A stretch of DNA of 48,597 bases from assembly GCA_903946925.1 (NCBI GenBank), contig CAJAXK010000324.1:1-48597 (forward strand), written 5' to 3'. Below the pieces are notes generated by a model, which had not been told where the DNA came from, searched no databases, and was given only the letters and a program-made list of their open reading frames with translations. This DNA comes from an uncultured Bacteroidales bacterium (GTDB taxonomy: Bacteria; Bacteroidota; Bacteroidia; Bacteroidales; UBA4417). How positions within the stretch are numbered: position 1 is the first letter of the stretch; each line of letters opens with the position of its first letter. Below, in pieces: positions 1 through 9,343 of the stretch. The position numbers and the translations under genes were made by a program.

Positions 1-2999
1 AAAGCTGTGGCATCAATGTAAATATTGGGCAGATGGTCTTTTGTAATTGGGATTTCCATGCTTGCCGACTTGTTTTCGAGCGTAAGGAATTTGTAGCTGA
101 GCACATTATCCTGTTCGATGGCCACCAGCAATTTCCCATCGAAAGGTGCTTTAAACAGCAGTTTGGCCTTATTTCCCGGCGAATACAAAACTTTGTCGGG
201 CGTAATGGTAACTTCGCCCTCGCGGCTTACCTCGAAAGACGAAAAATTGGTGTCGCCCCAACCGTAGGCATAAAAATATTTTGAAACATAATTATCGCTT
301 CCAGGAGCCATGATGCGAACTTCGTATTCGCCCGACTCGGCAGGTACAAATGGTAAGGAAGTGCCGGAACCGTTGACTTTTATTTCGCGATCGAGCACAA
401 CTTTTTCTTTTCTCTGCGAAACGTAGTTATACCTGCCATACGATTTTTCTATCACCGTTTCGTACCTATAATAAAGGATAACAACTTTAGCCTGGGCACC
501 TGGCAGTCCCTTTCCTGTACGGTCAACTGCGGCAAATTGCAGGTTTAAGGCTTTGCGCGTGGATAGCCAACTATCAAAACCTTTAATGCCAAAGTAAACC
601 TGCTGGGTAGGTATTTCGATAATGTTCAAACGGTTTACGGGCCTGCCGGTTTCGTCGAATACAGTGGTGAAAATTTTCCCTTCCAACAATCCAATATCCT
701 TATAAGCAACCGATTGGAAAACGTTCGATGCCTTTCCTACAGCATCCGTATTTCCTTGCATAACTATCGAAGCCAGCACAGGCATGTTTTTCGATTCCAA
801 TGCAAACGAATAATCGGGTAAAGATTTTGAAGTGAGTTGTTTGCGTTTTAGCCGAAGTTCGGTTTCAAATCGCCTACCTGCAGCCGGGGTACCATACAGG
901 TTTTCGGCAAGCAAGTCAAGGTTAACGGGTTCGGTAGGGAGATAAACCTCTTTACTGGTTTTGGTGGTTACCTTAATACGGTCGGGCACAAATTCTTCTA
1001 CCGAAATCTTCCGCGAAGCCAGCAATACATCATTTGAAGCATAAACTTCAATCAGATATGCCCCTGTCATGGCCTGTTTTGGGATAAAAAATTTAGTTTC
1101 GGCGGCTCCAGAAGCATTAAGTTGATGGCGTTGGTTCAAATATTCGCGGCCATTTGGGGCAAGGAGTTTAATTTTTATCGGAATATCTTTTACCACATCC
1201 CACCGTGTGGTGCGTACAATTGTGTTGATATATGCAGAGTCGCCAGGACGGTATAAATCGCGGTCGCCATAAATAAAAACATCGTAATTTATATTGTCGG
1301 TGCGCTTGCCTCCCACATCGAATCGGGATGTTTCCACACGGGTTTTGTCGAAAAGCACAAAGTTAAAATCGTTATCGTAACGCACCGAAACCATGCTCAG
1401 CTTAAAACCTGCTGCAACTTGTTTTGCATTTTTAAAAATAGCAACACCGTTGTTATCTGTTACGGTTGAATACACCTTTTGGTTGTTGGAACTTATAAAA
1501 TCGAGTTTTGCGCCTTTTACAGGCGAGGCATCTTTAAGCGAATTTACGAACACCATAACATCCGAAGCGCCCTCTTTTACAATCAAACCAAGGTCGGAAA
1601 GTGAAAGCAGTTGGGCATCCTGAATATACTTGCGGTCCGATGCTTCAACCTTTACCAGATAAAGCCCTTTGTAGGAATCGTTAAAATTCAGTTCGTTTAA
1701 ATCGAGGTTCAACAACGAAATATTGCCAGATTTTTGCAATGAGCGTGTAAGTATTTCTTTTGTCAGGACAGGTTTCCCATAATCTTCATCAAACGACCAG
1801 GTATTGTAATCGTTGTATTCTTCGGTAGCTTCATCGTAATTATATTGCCAGCTTTTGCCCTGTCGCAAATAATGATGTATGTTGTTTTCGAATATTTTAA
1901 ATACCGAAACTTTAACTTTGGATACATTGGTAATATTCACGCCTAAGTTGCGCTCGCCTTTGGTTGAAAGGTAAACAGCGTTTTGTTCGGTGAATGCAAT
2001 TGCGGGAAGTGGGTCGGCAAAGGAAACGGTTTTTGTGAAATCTTCTTCCAAATAGCGACCGAACAGGCTTTTCATCCCTTTCTTTATGTTCAGTATATAG
2101 GTTTGTGAACCTAAAAACCCACCTTTAACCTTAAACCCATTCGATAGCAGTTCGGTTTCGATGTCCATTGCAGGATCGATGGTGATAAAACTTGCCAAGC
2201 CTTCTGCCACAATGGGTTGCGAAGTGTAAACCGCAATATAGCCTTTGCCATTATCGAAACCAGTTTCCGTTCCGGTTATTGTAAGCTTATCTTTGGAAGG
2301 GATCAGAAATTCACTTTTCAAAGGGTTTTCGGTTGCTATGTTGCCTCCTGTGCAGAACAAGCCTTTGTTTACAATAAATTCGCCTTTTATTTCATTATCA
2401 GATGTTTGCGGATCAAATGCAAATGCTATTTCTATGGTTTCGGAATCGTTTTGGGTTATGGTGCGAAATGGCATTTCTTTGCCTGAAACCAATAATTTTA
2501 ATAGTGGTTTGAGTTTCTTAGGCGAAATGGGATTGTTGAATACAACCTGGCAATGGACTTCCACTTGATTGGTCAAATCCTCGCTAAGCGCCCAAAAACT
2601 ATTGATAGTGTTGATTGCCAACAAGGTGGTGTGAAACAGTATAAGATCATCATCAATGCTTTGTTTCACCGGATTGTACTTGCAGAGTTCCCCAGTTAGC
2701 GCAGCTTTATAATTGGACGCCGGGAGCAATTCACCTAAAGGCGAAAAGGTAAGCTCAGATTTTCCGGTCCACATAAACCTTCCCTGTATTTTGGGTTCAA
2801 AGCTGATATACTGGGTCGAATCCCATTTGTTCATCAGTCCCGAATCGGTAACCAATTCTTTGTTAAATGTAAACACCAGGTTTTGAACCTTTAAAACTTC
2901 GCCATCGAAATTGGTCTTGGTAACTTTAATGGAGTTGAAATTGCTGCATGAAGAAATGGCAATCCCTAAAATCGTTAAAAACAAAAAGTGTTTGAACAT
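1..2999 (-). CDS. Alpha-2-macroglobulin family lipoprotein, 3' part missing
   Basis: This reading frame is open from an ATG at 2999 to the window edge, about 999 residues, so the C-terminal part lies outside. The N-terminus is a lipoprotein signal with lipobox ISSC and Cys18. Around 1230-1275 it encodes the alpha-macroglobulin MG2 signature DRDLYRPGDSAY, preceded and followed by repeated beta-sandwich macroglobulin-like segments. Bacterial members of this family are envelope-anchored protease traps or inhibitors, often paired with a penicillin-binding protein 1C gene. Any such partner would lie beyond position 1. The thioester CXEQ motif, if present, would also be in the missing part, so whether this is a trapping or a thioester-free member cannot be decided. 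The gene has its own 5' gap of 288 bp with no promoter that I recognise. Confidence 0.9.
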   Translation of the reverse strand, partial: MFKHFLFLTILGIAISSCSNFNSIKVTKTNFDGEVLKVQNLVFTFNKELVTDSGLMNKWDSTQYISFEPKIQGRFMWTGKSELTFSPLGELLPASNYKAALTGELCKYNPVKQSIDDDLILFHTTLLAINTINSFWALSEDLTNQVEVHCQVVFNNPISPKKLKPLLKLLVSGKEMPFRTITQNDSETIEIAFAFDPQTSDNEIKGEFIVNKGLFCTGGNIATENPLKSEFLIPSKDKLTITGTETGFDNGKGYIAVYTSQPIVAEGLASFITIDPAMDIETELLSNGFKVKGGFLGSQTYILNIKKGMKSLFGRYLEEDFTKTVSFADPLPAIAFTEQNAVYLSTKGERNLGVNITNVSKVKVSVFKIFENNIHHYLRQGKSWQYNYDEATEEYNDYNTWSFDEDYGKPVLTKEILTRSLQKSGNISLLNLDLNELNFNDSYKGLYLVKVEASDRKYIQDAQLLSLSDLGLIVKEGASDVMVFVNSLKDASPVKGAKLDFISSNNQKVYSTVTDNNGVAIFKNAKQVAAGFKLSMVSVRYDNDFNFVLFDKTRVETSRFDVGGKRTDNINYDVFIYGDRDLYRPGDSAYINTIVRTTRWDVVKDIPIKIKLLAPNGREYLNQRHQLNASGAAETKFFIPKQAMTGAYLIEVYASNDVLLASRKISVEEFVPDRIKVTTKTSKEVYLPTEPVNLDLLAENLYGTPAAGRRFETELRLKRKQLTSKSLPDYSFALESKNMPVLASIVMQGNTDAVGKASNVFQSVAYKDIGLLEGKIFTTVFDETGRPVNRLNIIEIPTQQVYFGIKGFDSWLSTRKALNLQFAAVDRTGKGLPGAQAKVVILYYRYETVIEKSYGRYNYVSQRKEKVVLDREIKVNGSGTSLPFVPAESGEYEVRIMAPGSDNYVSKYFYAYGWGDTNFSSFEVSREGEVTITPDKVLYSPGNKAKLLFKAPFDGKLLVAIEQDNVLSYKFLTLENKSASMEIPITKDHLPNIYIDATA

Positions 3000-3287
3000 G
3001 ATTGCTGGAGATTTTAAGTGAAAAATTTGATTTTCAGGAATTTAAAATTGTATTACACTACAATATCCCTTGAAAATAGTAACAATAAAATTAAGAAATA
3101 TTTAGGCTGGTTAGCGGTTGTTGAAAATAATATTTCAATCACAAGTCTTTACGAAGTATTGACACAAAAAATGGGGTATCCTTGTACAAGTAACCCCAAA
3201 ATCTATGTTGTTGATCTAAAAAAAAGATAACAACATTAGCAATACTTCTATAAAGCTGACTTAGCCTACAACTATGTTAGCTATTGA

Positions 3288-6200
3288 TCAATAAACAACA
3301 ATTTTAATCGCTTTTAATTGTTTATTGTCAGAGATTCGGACAATATAACATCCTGTCGGATAATCGAATGACAGTGAATGGGTAGCTTTGCCGTACAGTT
3401 TTTTGGAAAATAAAACCCGACCCTGAAGGTCAATTAACTCCAATTGCGACAATTCCGATTGACTGGTTACAAATAAATGCTGTTCATAAAACCATGCTTT
3501 TACTTGATCTTTCTCGAATTGCTCGTTTTGCCCAACCCCCGAAAAATGTAAAAGGAACCTATTGGGATCATCATTTGTCTTTGCCGAAAAAGTGTATGCA
3601 TTATTTTCAGAAAGTTTATAATCGGTATTTGTTTTTTTATCAAACAACCATGCAGGAGTATCAAGTGTTTCTAGTCCTTTAACTTCAATTCTGAAATTAT
3701 TTGCTTCGCCTGACATAAAAACAAAAGGGATACCTGTAGAATAGGGCAAAGCAGGAAGACTGTTTGTACTCAGTTTACTATCCCCAGCCAACGAATAAAA
3801 TTGTGGCCCATACCCAGCAAGGAATTCGCCATCATACATCAAATCAAATCCTTCTGTGGCGTTAGGGGTTATAATAACATTGCTTTCCTGTGCATTTCCC
3901 AATTCAATATTATGGGCAATGAGTTTTATGTATTGTTCTGCCGACTTATAAAATGCCTGCGTTGAATGAACACGTTTGGATGCTGGAATAGCCAGCCCGC
4001 CCGTACCTGATAAAACCTGAACTGTAAACCCATTTGTAGATGGGATAATACTTGATGGGGAGGATGTTAAATCGATATAACTTTGGATTGCTTCGTTCCA
4101 TACTTTTGCAACACCGGCAATATTTGTCATGTTCCAAGCTGATGATGCGTCCCAGGTAAGTGCTGCGGAAAAAGGGTTTCCCAATAAATGCCAACTGCTA
4201 TTTGTGCCACCACTAATTGCAAGGTCCGATATTGTAACATCAGAAGTATTCAATATTCCCGAGAATTGTTTTGTTGCTTCTGTATTGTAAGCAGCCATAT
4301 ATCCTTTGCCTACCTGAAAATTGAGCGAGTTATTGTTGGCTGTTAACCAATTTGGGGCATTGGATGTATTTTTATAGTTTACCCACTGGTTTCCAGCCTC
4401 ATACCAAGTATAGAAATCGTAATCTGTAGCAGTGGGGGAAGTAAAATTGGGGGCGATTGCTTGCGCAGAAACCGGCGAGCTTATGAGATGCCAGCCATCC
4501 TTCCAATTCGTAAAATCGGCATCGTTCATAAAACGCTCAAAAGTGCCACTAATATTGGCAGTGGAATGGATTAGGGAACCTGTGCCGGAGGCATCGCTTT
4601 TAATAAGCAGGCCAGAAGTGCCGGAGTTGTTGGTAAAAGTGCCGTTTACGGTTAACGCAGCTACCGGATTTATAGTAACGACAACCTCTGGATGTATAGT
4701 GATGTCGTTGCATAGTCCTGAATTGCCTGTATTGATGACCGGTTGATTTGTTACATCAGGAATTACCAGGTTTGAAGCCCCTGTAGGCACTATACTACTC
4801 GACCAATTGGTTGTTGTATTCCAATTTGAATTTGTAGCCCCGGTCCAGAAAACTGAAGTACTGCTAACGCTGACATTGTCCACATACCAGCTATCGCCGT
4901 CATCATTTGTCATAACAAAAGCAATGTAAACCACTTGCCCGTTTTTGCCGGATAAATCAATTGAACGCTGGGTGTAAGTTGTTCCAAAGGTTGTTTCATT
5001 GTAACTCATTACATCTGTAAAATCAGCGCGTACATCCTGCGAAGTGGTCGACACTTTTAGGTAATACATTGATCCATAATTTGAGACATAAGTTTGCCTC
5101 TCATAAAAACTTAGGGTTGTTGTTCCAGATGGTGGAAGCAAAATCCCGGGGGAAACCATCCAGTCTTCAGCCAGGCCACCGGTAACATTTTCATAATCAA
5201 CAAAAGCAGCACCCGGAGATGAATAGGTATTTGTAGTTGCCCGAATCCAATCTTTCGAAGTACCCAGATTGTTAGTCCCTCTGATTGTTGTCCAGCATTG
5301 GGGAGGGAATGTGGCATTTTCAAAACTTTCTGTAAATGGTAAAACCTTTACAGATTCACAAAGTGTTGTGGCATTGGCAGTTGTGCCGGATGAATATTCA
5401 GTACTGCCATCAAAAGACCAAATTTTGTAATAATAAGTAGTATTTGGATTAAGGGAGGTATGATTAAAGGCTGTGTTACTACCACTGTATAATACCGTTC
5501 CTCCACCGGGGATGGTTGTTGTATATGTTGTACCATTAACAGGAGTACCAAAGGTAGGTGAAGTACTGTATGCCAGCATTACATTATTTCCCAAAGAATT
5601 CAAGCTCCAGTTAAGATTAATCAGGTTTGTGGATACAGCTCCAGCCTCAAAAGCAGTAGGATTAAGCACTCCAATCTCTATATCATCAAGGCAAACCCCA
5701 TAACCTGCATTTACAGTGGATTCAAATGCAATAAAATAAGCAGATGATGGATTTGGCAGGGCAATGGATTCCTGTGTCCAGCTTGCAATCGAATTGGTAT
5801 AGGTAGCTAATAAATTCCAGGCTCCGTTTATTGAAGTCTTATAATACACCCTTAACGCATCTTGACGTCCTTCCCAATTATTCTGCGTATGCCAAAAAGA
5901 CAGGAAAGGAACAGATATCTGAGTAAGGTCTATTGGAGGACTTATTAATTTAGTTTTATAATTTTCATTTGCATAAGTAACGTATTTACTTAGAGCAAGA
6001 TAGGTTCCAGCATGTGCAGTTGCAGGTTGATTATTAACTCCACTTGTGGTAAATTGCCAATTGTTTGATCCGGAAACATACTGCTGTGTCCAGCAATTGG
6101 GAATCACCCCACCTTCAAATCCTTCGGCCCATGGAAAGGTACTTACCAAAGTACAAAATGTTGTAGTGTTTGTTGTAACGCCGGTAGAATAGGTAGTGCT

Positions 6201-8840
6201 TCCGTCTTTTGACCAAATTTTGTAATAATAGGTAGTATTTTGATTCAGGGAAGTATGATTAAAAGATGTGTTGCTGCCATTATAAAGTACTGTTCCTCCT
6301 CCGGGGATAGTTGATGAAGCAGCATACGAGGTACCATCTACCGGGGTGCCAAAGGTTGGAGTAGTGTTGTAGGCTAGCATTACATTATTTCCCGAAGCCA
6401 ACGCCCAGCTTAAATCAATTTGAGTTGTGCTGCTGGCAGTTGCGGTAACAATGGTAGGATTTAATACGCCAGATTCATAAAGATCGCTTACCCACAAGCC
6501 TCGGCCGTAGGTTCCGGCATATAGCTTATTGTTACCTATATTAGCATCGTAATATATTTCCAATTCAGTGGTGAGCACATTAGGCAATCCCGTCGAAAAC
6601 ACCTGCCAATTAGCATTTCCTGCTTTTAAAAACACGCCTGCGTCGGTAGCCGCATACAAATCAACCCTGGAGGTAACTTGTTTGTTTTGGATAACGCACA
6701 TCACAGGTATAGAGGGCAAACCTGCAGAGATATCAGTCCAAGAATCTCCTCCATTTACTGTCTGATAAACTTTGCTTGCATTATAGCCTCCAAATGTAAC
6801 CCATACTGTAAGCGGGTCATCAGCTTTCACAGAAATGTACGTAATATCGTTTGTGCTTACAGGTAACCCGGCAGTAATATTAGCCCAGTTTGTCCCTCCA
6901 TCAGTTGTTTTCCAAATAACCTTTGGATCGGCAACGTACAATATCTGGGTATTGGAAGGTGCGATTGCCATGGAGCGGATTTTGGTTGATGTGTTCATTG
7001 TGGATATTTTTATCCAGGTAGGGGGGCTATTGCCACTATTGGTAGTTTTCCACACATCAGAATATCCGGCATATAAGGTTTGGCTGTTGGTTGGATCAAT
7101 AATATAAGGGGTAACCCAGGCACCGGAACCTGCTGAAGCTGGCTGAATTGCTGTTCTATTGGCCCAATGATCTGTGGTCCTGTCTATTTGACCTTCTACA
7201 TACGTGCCATACTGGATGTTTGCATTTGTGTAATCAATTATACATTCCATGCCATCGCCACCTTTTACATCGTCCCAGATTCCTCCAGAGAACAACTTTG
7301 TTCCATTGTCCTGTAATCCGGCAATAACTTCCGATGCTACTGTTTGCGAAACACCTATTCTGTATAACTGTGAATTAACAATTCCATTGCCGATAAACGA
7401 CCAGGATGCACCGGTATTGGTTGTTTTGTATAAACCGCCATCATTTCCCAGAAATAGATGATTAGTAACTGGCTGATAAGCTAGATAATGCTGATCGGCA
7501 TGAACTGTTGTTGCAGTTCCACTGCACGTACTTGACCAATGTGTGTTAATGATCCAATTACTCCCGCCATCAGTTGATTTCCATACATTTATACCGCCCA
7601 CAAAAACAATGTCAGCATTGGTTGGATCGGCAGAAATAGTAAGGTCATAACTAGCTTGGGATTTAGTAACATCTGAGCCGTTACATTCATAACCTAATAG
7701 GCTTAAAGACGTAGAAGTAAAAACTCGGGTAAAAGTTGCACCACCGTCTATAGATTTATATACAGGGCTTTCATTTGGGCCTAAGTTGTCTTCCATCACT
7801 GCATAAACATAATCCGCATTGTGTGGGGAAACTGCCATTTCGACCCTACGGAATTCTATGCCTGTGGTGAGCCTAGAGGTCCAAGTTGCACCACCATCAA
7901 TAGAACGGTAAATCTCGCCGCTTTTATTTGACCCATAAATAGTTGCCGATGTTCCCGGTTTAAATTCCAGGTCACAAAATATTGTAGAAGAATACAAATT
8001 GGTCCAATTTGCCCCAGCATTTATGGTTTTTAAAAAACCGTCAGAAGTGGCAGCATATAATATGGTATTATCAATTGGATCCATAAGCAAGCGGAATATA
8101 GCTTTCTGATTACTTGGTGTGTATGACAATCCAGTTGTGTTCCAAGTTGCACCTCCATCAGTTGATTTCATTACGCCAATACTGTTGTTGTCACGATATT
8201 GACCTCCACCTAAACTCCAAACCGAGCCGCCATTTTTGTCGCCGGTTGCAATATAAATGGTGTTTGGATTAGCGGTACTGATACAAATATCGCTTACACC
8301 TAAAACGGCGAGATTGTCGTTAAGCACACTCCAAGTAGTTCCACCATTGGTGGTTTTCCACAATCCACCAGAAGCACTTCCAGCATAAATTGTATTATTA
8401 TCGGTGGGATGAAAACCAACACAATTGATTCTTCCTAATCCAGCATAACCTCCTGGGGATGCTGTTGGGCCAACTGATGTCCAGTTTCCGGAAGTGCTTT
8501 TTGTTGATCCGGGATTATCAGCTTGGAACTTTTGCATCTCTTCCCATGCCGAGGTAGTAGGGAATTCACCAGTTTGCGGGTCAACCCGGGGCTCCCAATA
8601 CCATTCCCACCGCTTGAATTGTTTCCAGCCCGGAGCCTTCACCAATTCACCCTGAGAATTTTTATATTTTCCTCCTATAACATTAAAAGGTTCCCAATAT
8701 TCGTAAAATGCTTTTTGCATATCATGGAAATTCACTTCTCCTTTTTGAACCTTATCTTGAGGAAGTTTTTGTGCCCATTGTTGAGCCATCATTGGCGTTG
8801 AAAACAAAAGACAAAAAAGAAAGATTGCAATTTTTTTCAT
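3288..8840 (-). CDS. Giant T9SS-exported BNR-propeller / cleaved-adhesin protein
   Basis: The protein has 1850 residues and a signal peptide ending near MMAQ (residue 20). Residues about 150-785 contain some ten BNR/sortilin-type Asp boxes of the form S/T-x-D/N-G-G-x-x-W, as in GVMKSTDGGATW, indicating beta-propellers. Two fibronectin-III-like modules follow (about 795-895 and 1055-1150). Each is followed by a MAM-like cleaved-adhesin module (about 900-1053 and 1168-1323), as found in gingipain adhesin regions. Residues 1330-1775 are a beta-rich stretch that I do not recognise. Residues about 1780-1850 form a T9SS type A sorting domain (LELIDLQGRVLFSKKL, then GCYIVRIS). The inferred role is a cell-surface or released adhesin or binding protein; no catalytic residues were identified. 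It appears monocistronic on the minus strand. Confidence 0.9.
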   Translation of the reverse strand: MKKIAIFLFCLLFSTPMMAQQWAQKLPQDKVQKGEVNFHDMQKAFYEYWEPFNVIGGKYKNSQGELVKAPGWKQFKRWEWYWEPRVDPQTGEFPTTSAWEEMQKFQADNPGSTKSTSGNWTSVGPTASPGGYAGLGRINCVGFHPTDNNTIYAGSASGGLWKTTNGGTTWSVLNDNLAVLGVSDICISTANPNTIYIATGDKNGGSVWSLGGGQYRDNNSIGVMKSTDGGATWNTTGLSYTPSNQKAIFRLLMDPIDNTILYAATSDGFLKTINAGANWTNLYSSTIFCDLEFKPGTSATIYGSNKSGEIYRSIDGGATWTSRLTTGIEFRRVEMAVSPHNADYVYAVMEDNLGPNESPVYKSIDGGATFTRVFTSTSLSLLGYECNGSDVTKSQASYDLTISADPTNADIVFVGGINVWKSTDGGSNWIINTHWSSTCSGTATTVHADQHYLAYQPVTNHLFLGNDGGLYKTTNTGASWSFIGNGIVNSQLYRIGVSQTVASEVIAGLQDNGTKLFSGGIWDDVKGGDGMECIIDYTNANIQYGTYVEGQIDRTTDHWANRTAIQPASAGSGAWVTPYIIDPTNSQTLYAGYSDVWKTTNSGNSPPTWIKISTMNTSTKIRSMAIAPSNTQILYVADPKVIWKTTDGGTNWANITAGLPVSTNDITYISVKADDPLTVWVTFGGYNASKVYQTVNGGDSWTDISAGLPSIPVMCVIQNKQVTSRVDLYAATDAGVFLKAGNANWQVFSTGLPNVLTTELEIYYDANIGNNKLYAGTYGRGLWVSDLYESGVLNPTIVTATASSTTQIDLSWALASGNNVMLAYNTTPTFGTPVDGTSYAASSTIPGGGTVLYNGSNTSFNHTSLNQNTTYYYKIWSKDGSTTYSTGVTTNTTTFCTLVSTFPWAEGFEGGVIPNCWTQQYVSGSNNWQFTTSGVNNQPATAHAGTYLALSKYVTYANENYKTKLISPPIDLTQISVPFLSFWHTQNNWEGRQDALRVYYKTSINGAWNLLATYTNSIASWTQESIALPNPSSAYFIAFESTVNAGYGVCLDDIEIGVLNPTAFEAGAVSTNLINLNWSLNSLGNNVMLAYSTSPTFGTPVNGTTYTTTIPGGGTVLYSGSNTAFNHTSLNPNTTYYYKIWSFDGSTEYSSGTTANATTLCESVKVLPFTESFENATFPPQCWTTIRGTNNLGTSKDWIRATTNTYSSPGAAFVDYENVTGGLAEDWMVSPGILLPPSGTTTLSFYERQTYVSNYGSMYYLKVSTTSQDVRADFTDVMSYNETTFGTTYTQRSIDLSGKNGQVVYIAFVMTNDDGDSWYVDNVSVSSTSVFWTGATNSNWNTTTNWSSSIVPTGASNLVIPDVTNQPVINTGNSGLCNDITIHPEVVVTINPVAALTVNGTFTNNSGTSGLLIKSDASGTGSLIHSTANISGTFERFMNDADFTNWKDGWHLISSPVSAQAIAPNFTSPTATDYDFYTWYEAGNQWVNYKNTSNAPNWLTANNNSLNFQVGKGYMAAYNTEATKQFSGILNTSDVTISDLAISGGTNSSWHLLGNPFSAALTWDASSAWNMTNIAGVAKVWNEAIQSYIDLTSSPSSIIPSTNGFTVQVLSGTGGLAIPASKRVHSTQAFYKSAEQYIKLIAHNIELGNAQESNVIITPNATEGFDLMYDGEFLAGYGPQFYSLAGDSKLSTNSLPALPYSTGIPFVFMSGEANNFRIEVKGLETLDTPAWLFDKKTNTDYKLSENNAYTFSAKTNDDPNRFLLHFSGVGQNEQFEKDQVKAWFYEQHLFVTSQSELSQLELIDLQGRVLFSKKLYGKATHSLSFDYPTGCYIVRISDNKQLKAIKIVVY

Positions 8841-9277
8841 GCTATTGTAACGTTTAAAATTTTAAATGGTTTCAGATTGGATATGATGACTATTTCACAA
8901 AGACTTTTGGGTAAATCTCTAGGAGTAAATTACACTCCGCTTTTGGAGAATGAGGGGGAAATCCGCTTAACTACTTCGTTCGCTTGCAGCGAGTCTAGTT
9001 CGTTTTATAAGCCTAATTTGTAGTTTACAAGGGATGTGCGGCAGTAAATTTTAACCATCACCAGAATAAATGATGATTGTATGGCTTATTATTTTGGCAA
9101 AAATAGGAATTTTATTCAATTGCTGATTTTTAGCCCCGCATTTAAACAGAGTACGAATTTATAGTAAGATTTGATATTGATTTAAAGTTGCGATGGACCA
9201 AATTGGGGTTTGCATCTAGCTTTTAAAATCAGGGTTCGCAAGATGCTAGTTATATGCATTTTTACTGGATTCCAACT
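8841..9277. other. Intergenic stretch with no recognised gene
   Basis: About 440 bp lie between the start of the giant T9SS protein and the citF terminator. Neither strand shows an open frame longer than a few dozen codons, and I saw no TAnnTTTG -7 element. The short palindrome-like piece around 8930-8945 (GGAGT...ACTCC) is too small to interpret. The promoter for the 3288-8840 gene should lie here but is not recognisable. Confidence 0.5.
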
Positions 9278-9324
9278 TTTTTAAAACAAAAATCCTCAAA
9301 CTGAAAATAATCAATCTGAGGATT
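9278..9324 (-). terminator. Rho-independent terminator downstream of citF
   Basis: An imperfect stem pairs 9291-9304 with 9311-9324 (AATCCTCA against TGAGGATT, plus inner TGA/TCA) around a 6-nt loop. On the minus strand it is followed by a T-rich run (TTTTTGTTTTAAAA, near 9278-9292). It lies about 20 bp past the citF stop codon, as expected for the end of a citDE-citF transcript. Confidence 0.75.
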
Positions 9325-9343
9325 CTCTTTAAAAGGGTGATGG

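Noticed and set aside
3018-3230. 70-codon frame with GTG start, divergent from the macroglobulin gene
   Set aside because: The composition is AT-driven and it has no signal, motif, promoter or clear start. It sits in the 5' gap of the macroglobulin gene, so I regard it as chance.
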